Shown piece by piece: positions 34,134-42,507 of a DNA stretch of 64,000 bases; position 1 is the first letter of the stretch; each line of letters opens with the position of its first letter. Below the pieces are notes generated by a model. It was not told the origin of the DNA. It ran no database searches and saw only the letters and a program-made list of their open reading frames with translations. Origin of the DNA: Devosia sp. Lineage in GTDB: Bacteria; Pseudomonadota; Alphaproteobacteria; Rhizobiales; Devosiaceae. The translations under genes were made by a program, and so were the position numbers. The stretch lies in contig NZ_JAGIAW010000006.1 in the NCBI RefSeq assembly GCF_017744655.1, positions 186,001-250,000 of the forward strand, in the 5' to 3' direction.

Positions 34134-35530
34134 GCATTGCCGCTTTCCGCGCCGAACTGGGCGACATTCCGCAAGAAGACAATCCGCGCATCGTGCAGCA
34201 GCGCAGCCGTGACCATTATTGGTATTCGCCGGTTCTCAAGGCCAAGCTCGACCACGTCACCGCCGAAGTCGTCGTCTCCCCGCGCTCCAATGAAGAAGTG
34301 AAAACCGTCCTCCGCGCCGCCTACAAGCATGGCGTGGCGATCACCCCACGCGGCGCCGGCACCGGCAATTACGGCCAGGCCATGCCGCTGTCGGGCGGCG
34401 CCATGCTCAACCTCATGAACATGGACAAGGTGCTCGAGATCAAGAAAGACCGTGTGCGCGCCCAGGCCGGCGCGGTGCTCGAAAAGCTCGACCACGAAAC
34501 CAAGGAAGCCGTAGGCGGCGAACTGCGCTTTCATCCCTCCACCTATCGCATGGCCTCGCTCGGCGGCTTTATTGCCGGCGGTTCGGGCGGCGTCGGCTCG
34601 ATCCGCTGGGGCGGCCTCCGCGCGCTGGGCTCAATCCTCGGCCTGAAAATCATCACCTGCGAAGCCGAACCGCGCGAACTCGACCTCGTCGGCGAAGACA
34701 TCCTCAAGGTTGCCCATGCCTATGGCACCAATGGCATCATCGTCGAAGCAGAAATGCCTCTTACGGAGGCGCATGACTGGATCGACGTCATGGTTGGGTT
34801 CGATGATTTCATCGACGCCGCGGCCTTCTCCGAAAAGCTGGCCAAGCAGGACGGCATCCTGCTCAAGGAACTATCGCCCTGCGCCGCGCCCATTCCGCAA
34901 GCCTATTTCAACCGCCACAAGCCTTACATCAAGGACGGCCAATCGGTGGTGCTGATCATGGTCGCCCCGGTTTCGGTGGAAGCGCTCGATCTCTTCATCA
35001 GGCACCACAAGGGCGAAATGCTCTATCGCTCGGACAAAGCGAGCGAAGAGGAACTGAAGCGCCTGCCGCCGATCTATGAGCTCGCCTGGAACCATACGAC
35101 CCTGCGCGCGCTCAAGATCGACCCGACCATCACGTATCTCCAGACGCGGTATCCGACGATCGAGCACGTGAAAAAGATCGTCGACATTCTGGGCGACGAA
35201 TTGCCCATGCATATCGAGATGACCCGACAGGATGGTCTCGTCACCTATGCCGGCCTGCCCATGGTGCGCTACACCACCGAAGAGCGCCTCGAAGAGATCA
35301 TCCGCATTCACGAGGAAAACGGCTGCGACGTCTTCAACCCGCATCGCTTTACTCTTGAAGAAGGCGGCATGAAGCGTACGGACCAGAAGCAGCTCGACTT
35401 CAAGAAGGAAGCCGACCCCAAGGGCATTCTCAACCCCGGCAAGATGATTGCCTGGGAAAACCCGGACTTCGACTTTTCCTCGGGCAAGGCCTGGCTCTTT
35501 GATGGCCTCAATCCGGTGCATGCGGCCTGA
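34130..35530 (+). CDS. FAD-linked oxidase (PCMH-type FAD-binding, glycolate/D-lactate oxidase-like)
   Basis: 466 residues. The PCMH-type FAD domain (about 40-220) shows AITPRGAGTGNYGQAMPLSG and RMASLGGFIAGGSGGVGSIR; the C-terminal part ends FKKEADPKGILNPGKMIAWE, the usual tail of FAD-linked oxidases. It would oxidise a hydroxy acid or similar compound with FAD. Start overlaps the CodA-like stop (ATGA) and its stop overlaps the next start, so it is tightly coupled to this operon. Specific substrate unknown. Confidence 0.85.
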   Translation: MSIAAFRAELGDIPQEDNPRIVQQRSRDHYWYSPVLKAKLDHVTAEVVVSPRSNEEVKTVLRAAYKHGVAITPRGAGTGNYGQAMPLSGGAMLNLMNMDKVLEIKKDRVRAQAGAVLEKLDHETKEAVGGELRFHPSTYRMASLGGFIAGGSGGVGSIRWGGLRALGSILGLKIITCEAEPRELDLVGEDILKVAHAYGTNGIIVEAEMPLTEAHDWIDVMVGFDDFIDAAAFSEKLAKQDGILLKELSPCAAPIPQAYFNRHKPYIKDGQSVVLIMVAPVSVEALDLFIRHHKGEMLYRSDKASEEELKRLPPIYELAWNHTTLRALKIDPTITYLQTRYPTIEHVKKIVDILGDELPMHIEMTRQDGLVTYAGLPMVRYTTEERLEEIIRIHEENGCDVFNPHRFTLEEGGMKRTDQKQLDFKKEADPKGILNPGKMIAWENPDFDFSSGKAWLFDGLNPVHAA

Positions 35531-36120
35531 TGCGCGTCCACGTCATCCACGCCCATCCCGTCGAGACCAGTTTTAATCGCACGCTCTTTCGCACCGCCAT
35601 CGAAGGCCTGCAAAGCGCAGGCCACGAGGTCGACGCGCTCAACCTCTATGAGGAAGGTTTTTCGCCGGTCCTGACACGCGAAGAGCGGCTCAACTATCAC
35701 GAAGTGCCGGGGAACCTGACCCCGGCCATCAAACCTTATGTCGAGCGCCTACGCGCCGCCGAGGCGCTGGTCGTCGTGCATCCTGTCTGGAACTATGGCT
35801 ATCCGGCCATGCTAAAAGGCTATTTCGACCGGGTCTTCCTGCCCGGCGTGTCCTTCACCATGGAAGGCGGCGGCGATCGCGGCAAGCTCATACCCTGCCT
35901 CACCAACATCAAGAAAGTCGCCTTCGTCACGACCTATGGTGGCAATCGCTGGCGCACCTGGGTGATGGGCGATCCGCCACGGCGCATCGCCATGCGCTGG
36001 GGCTGGGTCACTTTCAAGACGCGGCCAAAATACCTGGCGCTCTATGACATGAACAATGTCTCGCCCGGCCAGCTCAATGGCTTTTTGGGCACGGTACGGA
36101 CCACTCTCAGTCAGTTCTGA
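35530..36120 (+). CDS. NAD(P)H-dependent oxidoreductase, flavodoxin-like fold (NQO1/KefF type)
   Basis: 196 residues. Flavodoxin_2 domain: VHVIHAHPVETSFNRTLFRT (FMN/FAD phosphate loop), LVVVHPVWNYGYPAMLKGYF and FDRVFLPGVSFT. These proteins transfer two electrons from NAD(P)H to quinones or similar acceptors. The gene overlaps the FAD-linked oxidase by one base, and may regenerate its cofactor balance or reduce a pathway intermediate. Last gene of the NMT1-type operon. Confidence 0.85.
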   Translation: MRVHVIHAHPVETSFNRTLFRTAIEGLQSAGHEVDALNLYEEGFSPVLTREERLNYHEVPGNLTPAIKPYVERLRAAEALVVVHPVWNYGYPAMLKGYFDRVFLPGVSFTMEGGGDRGKLIPCLTNIKKVAFVTTYGGNRWRTWVMGDPPRRIAMRWGWVTFKTRPKYLALYDMNNVSPGQLNGFLGTVRTTLSQF

Positions 36121-36165
36121 TTGTGACAGTTCGGTGCACAACGGAATGGCTGCGCTTGCCAAGGC

Positions 36166-36203
36166 CCGGGTTCTTGCTCAGAGAATGAGCAAGGGACTGC
36201 CCG
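36166..36203 (+). promoter_or_regulatory. Leader stem-loop upstream of the BMP-type operon
   Basis: Outer stem CCGGG/CCCGG and, across a small internal loop, a perfect 8-base-pair hairpin CTTGCTCA / TGAGCAAG with loop GAGAA, ending 27 bases before the start codon. Long for a chance hairpin, and it could be a terminator-less attenuator or ligand-binding leader. No known riboswitch consensus recognised. Confidence 0.4.
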
Positions 36204-36230
36204 GATGAAGTTTTCGACACGAGGGACAAA

Positions 36231-37226
36231 ATGAGCAAATTTTCTACGCTTGGACGACGCAGCTTTGTGGGTGTACTCACCGCGGGTATGGCTTTGGCCA
36301 TGAGCGGCGTCAGCATCGCGCAGGAGCTGACCAAGGTCGCCGCAATCTGGACCGTGCCGGTCGAGCAGCAGTGGGCGAGCCGCCTTCACAATGCGCTGGT
36401 GGCCGCCAAGGATCGCGGCGAGATCGACTACGTCTATTCCGAAAACATCTCCAACACTGACTACGAGCGCGTCATGCGCGAATATGCCGAACAGGGCGTG
36501 CAGCTCATCGTCGGCGAAGCGTTCGGTGTCGAGCAGCCGGCCCGTGCCGTCGCCTCGGAATATCCGGAAATCTCATTCCTCATGGGTTCGTCGCTGCCGC
36601 CGGTGGAGCCGAACTTTGCCACCTTCGACAACTTCATCCATGAGCCGAGCTACCTCACGGGTATCGTTGCCGGCCTCAAGACCGAGAGCAACAAGATCGG
36701 CATGGTGGGTGGCTACGCCATCCCCGAAGTGAACCGCCTGATGAACGCCTTCAAGGCGGGTGCCCTGTCGGTGAACCCCGACGTGACCTTCTCGGTGAGC
36801 TTCATCAACTCCTGGTATGATCCGCCGAAGGCCAAGGAAGCTGCCTTCGCCATGGTCGATGCCGGCGCCGACATTCTCTACGCCGAACGCTTTGGCGTCT
36901 CCGACGCTGCCAAGGAACGCGGCATCCTTGCCATCGGCAACGTGATCGACACCTCTGCCGACTATCCCGGCACGATCCTCGCCAGCGCCCTCTGGCACGG
37001 TGAGCCGATGATCGACAAGGCCATCGCCGACGTGAAGGCCGGGTCGTTCACCGCTTCCGACTACGGCATCTATGCCTTCATGGAATATGGCGGCTCCAGC
37101 GCCGTGTATGATGAAGCTCTCGCCGGCGCAGACGCGGTTGCCGCGGCAAAGGCCAAGGAAGCCGAAATCCTCGCCAAGACTTTCGTGGTCGAGATCGACG
37201 ACACCGAACCGACTTCGACGCCGTAA
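36231..37226 (+). CDS. BMP-family ABC transporter substrate-binding protein (nucleoside-type)
   Basis: 331 residues, signal peptide to about residue 30 (VLTAGMALAMSGVSIAQ). BMP-family traits: YVYSENISNTDYERVMREYA, LIVGEAFGVEQPARAVASEY and PPKAKEAAFAMVDAGADILY. Characterised BMP/PnrA/BmpA proteins bind purine nucleosides. It heads the operon with the duplicated ATPase and two permeases that follow, an arrangement like B. subtilis NupNOPQ. Its own start has a GAGGGAC leader. Confidence 0.9.
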   Translation: MSKFSTLGRRSFVGVLTAGMALAMSGVSIAQELTKVAAIWTVPVEQQWASRLHNALVAAKDRGEIDYVYSENISNTDYERVMREYAEQGVQLIVGEAFGVEQPARAVASEYPEISFLMGSSLPPVEPNFATFDNFIHEPSYLTGIVAGLKTESNKIGMVGGYAIPEVNRLMNAFKAGALSVNPDVTFSVSFINSWYDPPKAKEAAFAMVDAGADILYAERFGVSDAAKERGILAIGNVIDTSADYPGTILASALWHGEPMIDKAIADVKAGSFTASDYGIYAFMEYGGSSAVYDEALAGADAVAAAKAKEAEILAKTFVVEIDDTEPTSTP

Positions 37227-37232
37227 GATATT

Positions 37233-37257
37233 GGGAGCCGCAACGTTTGTGGCTCCC
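37233..37257 (+). other. Intercistronic stem-loop after the BMP binding protein
   Basis: Perfect 7-base-pair stem GGGAGCC / GGCTCCC with an 11-base loop, 6 bases past the stop codon. Same position relative to the binding-protein gene as the stem-loops at 21468 and 31068. Confidence 0.6.
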
Positions 37258-37411
37258 TCACCCCCTCCCAGCCTCCCCCATCAAGGGGGAGGTGAAGATT
37301 TGTGGGTTTGACGAGATAGTGCCACACACTCGATCGGCACCTCCCCCTTGATGGGCTCCGACCCGTCCCGAAGGGCAAATCGTTCCAGTGGAGCGATTTG
37401 AGGGGAGGGGG
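37258..37411. repeat. Chimeric palindromic repeat: family R2 interrupted by R4
   Basis: The left part matches repeat R2 (CACCCCCTCCCAGCCTCCCC, then AAGGGGGAGGTG...GGCACCTCCCCCTTGATGGG), but instead of the expected GGAGGCTGGGAGGGGGTG the sequence runs into an inverted copy of R4 (37364-37403), then ends GGAGGGGGTG. So R4 either inserted into or replaced part of the right arm of R2. It lies between the BMP binding-protein and ATPase genes. Confidence 0.75.
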
Positions 37412-37455
37412 TGAACGGCAAAGACGAAGTCCGAACTCCCCCCGGAGCACCACCC

Positions 37456-39000
37456 ATGACCGACGCCCCAGTGCTCCTCTCCCTACAAAACATCACCAAG
37501 CGTTTCGGCTCGCTCACCGCCAACAACGCCATCTCCCTCGATCTGCATCGCGGCGAAATTCTTGCGCTTTTGGGCGAGAACGGCGCGGGCAAGACGACGC
37601 TGATGAACATCCTCTTCGGGCACTATGTGCAGGACGAAGGGGACGTGCGCGTGCTCGCTGACGACGGCGCCCTGGCCACCCTGCCCCCCGGCTCACCCGG
37701 CGCGGCGCTCAAGGCCGGCATCGGCATGGTGCACCAGCACTTTACGCTCGCCGAAAACCTCTCCGGCCTCGCCAATATCCGCCTCGGCACCGAACCGCTG
37801 CTCTCCTTCGGGCGCGAAGCCGCTGCCCGAGCCAAGGTCAAAAAGATCATCGCCGAGAGCGGTCTCGACGTCGATCTCGACCGGCGCGTCGCCGACCTGA
37901 CGGTTGGCGAAAAGCAGCGCATCGAGATTTTGAAGGCGCTCTATCGCGACGCCAAAGTGCTCATTCTCGACGAGCCCACCGCCGTGCTGACCCCGCAGGA
38001 AGCCGAGGGGCTGTTCGTGGTCCTGCGCCGGCTCGCCAGCAATGGGCTCGGCGTCATTTTCATCTCCCACAAGCTGGGCGAAGTGCTCGCCGTCTCCCAT
38101 CGCATTCTCGTGCTGCGCGCCGGGACCAAGGCGGGCGAACTGGTGACGGCCAAGGCCGATCGTCGCGCCATCGCCGATCTGATGGTGGGCAAAGCCGTCG
38201 CCGAGGTGATCCGCATCCCCGCCCTGCCCGGCGAAACGCTGATGGAATTTGACGGCGTCTCGCTGCACGGCGCAGGTCGCCAGATGCTGAGCGGGGTGAA
38301 CCTGAAATTGCGTTCGGGCGAAATCGTTGGTCTCGCGGGCGTTTCCGGCAATGGGCAATCAGGCATTGCTGCGCTGATTTCGGGCCTCGCCGTACCGAGC
38401 AGCGGCACGCTGCGGCTCTATGGCGAGGCAGTCACCAAGGCAAGCCCGCGTGATCTCGTCGAGGCTGGGGTGGCCCGCATGCCAGAAGACCGACAGCACG
38501 ACGGCGTCGTCGGCACGATGAGCGTTGCTGACAATATCGCCATCGAAGACGTGCGGACCCCCGCCTTTTCCAAGATGGGCTTTCTCGACCGCAAAGCCAT
38601 GCGCGAGCGCGCGACCTCGGCCATTTCCGGTTATGACGTCCGCTGCCCCGGCCCTGATGCCGAGGCGAGGCTGCTCTCGGGCGGCAATGTGCAAAAGCTC
38701 ATTCTCGCCCGCGTCCTGGAGCGCGAGCCGCGCGTCATCCTCGCCAATCAGCCGACGCGCGGCCTCGACGTCGGCGCACAGGCTGAAGTCCACCGCCGCA
38801 TCCTCGCCGCGCGTGATCGTGGCGCCGCCGTGCTGGTCATCTCCGAGGACCTCGACGAACTCTTCGCCCTCGCCGACCGCTTCGTCGTGGTTCACGCTGG
38901 CGAATTGGCAGATGCCGGTTCCAGCGAAAGCCTCGACCGCGGCACGATCGGTCTGATGATGGCCGGCCAGGCCCGCACGCCAGTAGGAATTGCGTCATGA
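37456..39000 (+). CDS. Duplicated ABC transporter ATP-binding protein, NupO/YufO type
   Basis: 514 residues from ATG 37456. Two NBDs in tandem. NBD1: Walker A GENGAGKTT, signature LTVGEKQR, Walker B LILDEPTAVLT. NBD2: GVSGNGQSG, LLSGGNVQK, and ILANQPTRGLDVGAQ in which the acidic pair of Walker B is replaced by Asn-Gln, as is common in this subfamily. It energises the BMP-type purine-nucleoside importer formed with the next two genes. Its stop overlaps the permease start by 4 bases. Confidence 0.9.
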   Translation: MTDAPVLLSLQNITKRFGSLTANNAISLDLHRGEILALLGENGAGKTTLMNILFGHYVQDEGDVRVLADDGALATLPPGSPGAALKAGIGMVHQHFTLAENLSGLANIRLGTEPLLSFGREAAARAKVKKIIAESGLDVDLDRRVADLTVGEKQRIEILKALYRDAKVLILDEPTAVLTPQEAEGLFVVLRRLASNGLGVIFISHKLGEVLAVSHRILVLRAGTKAGELVTAKADRRAIADLMVGKAVAEVIRIPALPGETLMEFDGVSLHGAGRQMLSGVNLKLRSGEIVGLAGVSGNGQSGIAALISGLAVPSSGTLRLYGEAVTKASPRDLVEAGVARMPEDRQHDGVVGTMSVADNIAIEDVRTPAFSKMGFLDRKAMRERATSAISGYDVRCPGPDAEARLLSGGNVQKLILARVLEREPRVILANQPTRGLDVGAQAEVHRRILAARDRGAAVLVISEDLDELFALADRFVVVHAGELADAGSSESLDRGTIGLMMAGQARTPVGIAS

Positions 39001-40070
39001 GCTTTCGTCTGGAACCGCGGGACCACGCCTCAGTCGGCCTCAAACTCACCGTGTCGCTCGCGGCTGGCGTCATAGCCCTGCTGCTCGTCGCCATTCCCGT
39101 TGTTGCCGCCGGCGGCACGCCGCTTGATGCCTATTGGCTGATGCTGCAGGGCGCGTTCGGCTCGATGTTTGCGCTGAGCGAAACGCTCAACCGCGCTACG
39201 CCGCTGATCCTGACCGGCCTGGCCGCCGCCGTCGCCTTCCGCGCCAAGCTCTGGAATATCGGTGCCGAAGGCCAGCTTTATATCGGCGCCCTCGCCGCCG
39301 TCTGCGTCGGCAGCGGCCTGCTGCAATTGCCGCCGGCCCTGATGATCCCGACCGTAATGATTGCCGGTTTCCTCGCTGGCGGGCTGATGATGGTGATCCC
39401 CACGATCATCAAGCAGCGCTTTGGTGCCGACGAAGTGGTCATCACCCTGCTGCTCAATTTCGTGGTCATTCTCTTCATCCAGATGCTGGTCGAAGGCGTG
39501 CTGAAAGACCCGCTCTCGATGGGCTGGCCGCAATCGGTGCCGCTGATTGCGGAAGCAAAGCTGCCAAAACTCCTGCCACGCCTGCGCATGCATTGGGGCC
39601 TTATTGTCGGTCTGTTCGCCGCGCTGATCCTGTGGCTTATGGTGCGCAAAACCGTGCTCGGCTTTGAAATCCGCGCCGTCGGCGAGAACAAGGCCGCCGC
39701 GCGCTTTGCGGGCATTCCCGTCGATGCAACCATGCTGAAGGTTGCACTGATCTCCGGCGGCCTCGCTGGGCTTGCAGGCGTCGGCGAAGTGGCCGGTGTG
39801 AAAGGCTATCTCTCCTCCGACCTGTCGCCGGGCTTTGGCTATTCCGGCATCGTCGTCGCCATGCTCGCGGGGCTCTCGCCTGTCGGCACGGTGATCGCCG
39901 CGGTCTTTGTCGCCGCGGTCTTCGTGGGCGCTGACTCCATGAGCCGCGCCACCGGCATTTCGAGCTATATCGCCGATCTCGTCGTGGCCCTGTCGCTGCT
40001 CTGCGTGCTGGTCGGCAGCTTCTTCCTGCGGTTCCGCGTCAAATTCGAACGCCGGCAAGTGGGGGCCTGA
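38997..40070 (+). CDS. ABC transporter permease, NupP/YufP type
   Basis: 357 residues, 8-10 membrane segments of the BPD_transp_2 family. LNRATPLILTGLAAAVAFRA and KLWNIGAEGQLYIGALAAV are hallmark segments, along with GFEIRAVGENKAAARFAGIP before the last helices. Pairs with the next permease as a heterodimeric nucleoside channel. ATGA overlap with the ATPase gene; 2-base gap to the next gene. Confidence 0.9.
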   Translation: MSFRLEPRDHASVGLKLTVSLAAGVIALLLVAIPVVAAGGTPLDAYWLMLQGAFGSMFALSETLNRATPLILTGLAAAVAFRAKLWNIGAEGQLYIGALAAVCVGSGLLQLPPALMIPTVMIAGFLAGGLMMVIPTIIKQRFGADEVVITLLLNFVVILFIQMLVEGVLKDPLSMGWPQSVPLIAEAKLPKLLPRLRMHWGLIVGLFAALILWLMVRKTVLGFEIRAVGENKAAARFAGIPVDATMLKVALISGGLAGLAGVGEVAGVKGYLSSDLSPGFGYSGIVVAMLAGLSPVGTVIAAVFVAAVFVGADSMSRATGISSYIADLVVALSLLCVLVGSFFLRFRVKFERRQVGA

Positions 40071-40072
40071 TC

Positions 40073-41020
40073 ATGGACGTCCTCTTCGACATTCTGGGCT
40101 CCGCCAATTTCTGGGCCGCCGCCATCCGCATCGCCACGCCACTGATTTTTGGCGTGTTGGGCGCCCTCATATGCGAACGCGCCGGCGTGCTCAATCTCGG
40201 CATCGAAGGCATTTTCGTCGCCGGTGCCATGGCCGGCTGGCTTGCCGTCTATCTCGGTGCCGGTCTCTGGGGGGGCGTTCTCGTCGCGGCGCTGGCCGGC
40301 GCGCTCTTCGGCCTCCTCCACGCCTTCCTCACCGTCATCTTGGGCCTCTCCCAGCACGTCTCCGGCATCGGCATAACGCTCCTTGCGACCAGCGTGAGCT
40401 ATTTCACCTATCGCACTGCCCTGCCCGATGTGACTTCGCCGCCGCGCATCGCCGCCTTCCAGCCGCTCAACATTCCCGGTCTCTCCGATCTGCCCTTCAT
40501 CGGCCCCGCCCTCTTCCAGCAGACGCCGCTGACTTTCCTCGCGCTGGTCTTCGTCGCTTTCGTCGCGCTGGTGCTCTATCGCACGCCGCTTGGCCTCGCC
40601 ATTCGCGCCGTGGGGGACAATCCTGCCTCCGTCGAAGCTCAGGGTCTGTCGGTGGTCGGCCTGCGCGTCGGCGCCGTCGTCGTCGGCTCGGCGCTGATGG
40701 CGTTGGGCGGTGCTTTCCTCACCATGTCGGCCTTCGATGCCTTCTTCTTCGGCATGGTCAATGGCCGCGGCTGGATCTGTATCGCGCTCGTCGTCTTCGC
40801 CTCTTGGCAACCCGGCAAAGCACTCCTCGGCGCGCTGCTCTTTGGCGCCTTCGATGCCTTCCAGATCCGCCTCCAGACACAGATCGGCCAGGTCGTGCCC
40901 GGCCAGGTCTTCCTCATGCTGCCATATCTGCTATCCATCGTGGCATTGATCCTGGTGGCGCGCCGCGCGGACTATCCCCGCGCGCTGTTGCAGCCGTGGA
41001 CCAAGGGGCAGCGGCACTAG
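40073..41020 (+). CDS. ABC transporter permease, NupQ/YufQ type
   Basis: 315 residues, 8-9 membrane segments. ICERAGVLNLGIEGIFVAGA and LAIRAVGDNPASVEAQGLSV are characteristic of the second permease of BMP-type importers. It closes the transporter part of the operon; a palindromic repeat (R5) stands between it and the next gene. Confidence 0.9.
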   Translation: MDVLFDILGSANFWAAAIRIATPLIFGVLGALICERAGVLNLGIEGIFVAGAMAGWLAVYLGAGLWGGVLVAALAGALFGLLHAFLTVILGLSQHVSGIGITLLATSVSYFTYRTALPDVTSPPRIAAFQPLNIPGLSDLPFIGPALFQQTPLTFLALVFVAFVALVLYRTPLGLAIRAVGDNPASVEAQGLSVVGLRVGAVVVGSALMALGGAFLTMSAFDAFFFGMVNGRGWICIALVVFASWQPGKALLGALLFGAFDAFQIRLQTQIGQVVPGQVFLMLPYLLSIVALILVARRADYPRALLQPWTKGQRH

Positions 41021-41047
41021 TTTCCGAACTGGCCAAGACCTATCAAT

Positions 41048-41127
41048 CGTCGTCACTACCGGGCTTGTCCCGGTAGTCCATGCTGCGGCGAGATGGATTG
41101 CCGGGACAAGCCCGGCAATGACGACGG
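41048..41127. repeat. Dispersed palindromic repeat, family R5, copy 1
   Basis: Ends CGTCGTCACTACCGGGCTTG and CAAGCCCGGCAATGACGACG; each end also folds on itself (ACCGGGCTTGTCCCGGT and TGCCGGGACAAGCCCGGCA), giving two hairpins with a spacer. A related copy is at 51270-51371. Confidence 0.8.
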
Positions 41128-41191
41128 AGGGGAGAAGACGGTGCTAGTCCGCCATCTGCCCGACCACCTTTCGAGACGAGAGACCAAAAGA

Positions 41192-42481
41192 ATGTTCGAG
41201 CTGAAAATCACCAACGCCACCCTGCCCGATGGTCGCAAAAACCTCGATATCGGCATCAAGGACGACAAGATCGCCGCCATCGAAGCCAATCTCGGCGGCG
41301 AGGCGGGTGAAGTGATCGACGCCGATGGACAGCTCATTTCTCCGCCCTTCGTCGATTGCCATTTCCATATGGACGCGACGCTCTCCCTCGGCCAGCCGCG
41401 CTTCAACGAAAGCGGGCGCCTGCTCGAAGGCATCCAGATCTGGGGCGAGTTGAAGCCGCTCCTCACCCATGAAGCCGTCATCGAACGTGCGCTGAACTAT
41501 TGCGACCTCGCCGTCGCCCAGGGTCTCCTCGCCATCCGCACTCATGTTGATATCTGCGATGATCGCCTGCTCGGCGTCGAAGCGCTGCTTGAGGTGAAGA
41601 AGCGCGTCGCTCCCTATATCGACCTGCAGCTCGTCGCCTTCCCGCAGGACGGCTACTATCGCTATCCCGGCGCCATTGACCTGCTCAACCGCGCCCTCGA
41701 CATGGGCGTCGATGTCGTCGGCGGCATTCCGCATTTCGAGCGGACCATGGCTGACGGAGCAGCGAGCGTGAAAGTCCTCTGCGAAATCGCCGAAAAGCGC
41801 GGCCTGCTCGTCGATCTCCATTGCGACGAAACCGACGATCCGCTGAGCCGCCATATCGAGACGCTGACCTATGAAACCCAGCGCCTTGGCCTGAATGGTC
41901 GCGTCAATGGCTCGCACCTGACCTCCATGCATTCCATGGACAATTATTACGTCTCAAAGCTGCTGCCGCTGATGGCCGAGGCCGACGTTTCAGCCACCGC
42001 CAATCCCAATATCAATATCGGCATCCAGGGCCGCCACGATACCTATCCCAAGCGCCGCGGCATGACGCGCATCCCCGAAATGCTGACCTATGGCATCACC
42101 TGCGCCTTCGGCCAGGATTGCATGATGGACCCCTGGTATTCGCTCGGCCAGGCCGACATGCTCGACGTCGCCTCCATGGGTCTCCACGTCGCCCAGATGA
42201 CCAGCCGCGCCGCCATGCGCCAGTGCTTTGACGCCGTCACCACCGGCCCGGCGAAAATCATGCACCTCGAAGGCTATGGCGTCGAAGTCGGCAACAAGGC
42301 CGACATGGTGCTGCTGCAAGCAACGGATTCCATCGAAGCCATCCGCCTAAAAGCGACCCGCCTCGCCGTCATCAAATCCGGCCGCGTCATCGCCCGCACG
42401 GCCCCCCGTCAAACGGCGCTGGCTTTGCCCGATCGCCCGACACGCCTCGATCCCGCCCGCGTCGGCCCGAGCGCCAACTGA
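41192..42481 (+). CDS. Cytosine deaminase-family amidohydrolase
   Basis: 429 residues from ATG 41192; the frame opens earlier inside repeat R5. CodA-type metal motifs: PPFVDCHFHMDATL (HxH), VDLHCDETDD (His, Glu), GSHLTSMHSM (His) and FGQDCMMDPWYSLG (Asp), the last closely resembling the DPWYPLG segment of E. coli CodA. It probably deaminates cytosine, isoguanine or a related ring. Placed after the BMP-type nucleoside importer, it is a natural downstream enzyme. The first of the two CodA-like proteins (32820) lacks the DPWYSLG form. Confidence 0.9.
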   Translation: MFELKITNATLPDGRKNLDIGIKDDKIAAIEANLGGEAGEVIDADGQLISPPFVDCHFHMDATLSLGQPRFNESGRLLEGIQIWGELKPLLTHEAVIERALNYCDLAVAQGLLAIRTHVDICDDRLLGVEALLEVKKRVAPYIDLQLVAFPQDGYYRYPGAIDLLNRALDMGVDVVGGIPHFERTMADGAASVKVLCEIAEKRGLLVDLHCDETDDPLSRHIETLTYETQRLGLNGRVNGSHLTSMHSMDNYYVSKLLPLMAEADVSATANPNINIGIQGRHDTYPKRRGMTRIPEMLTYGITCAFGQDCMMDPWYSLGQADMLDVASMGLHVAQMTSRAAMRQCFDAVTTGPAKIMHLEGYGVEVGNKADMVLLQATDSIEAIRLKATRLAVIKSGRVIARTAPRQTALALPDRPTRLDPARVGPSAN

Positions 42482-42507
42482 CTGTTCTTTTAGAGACGAG
42501 CCTTTTC

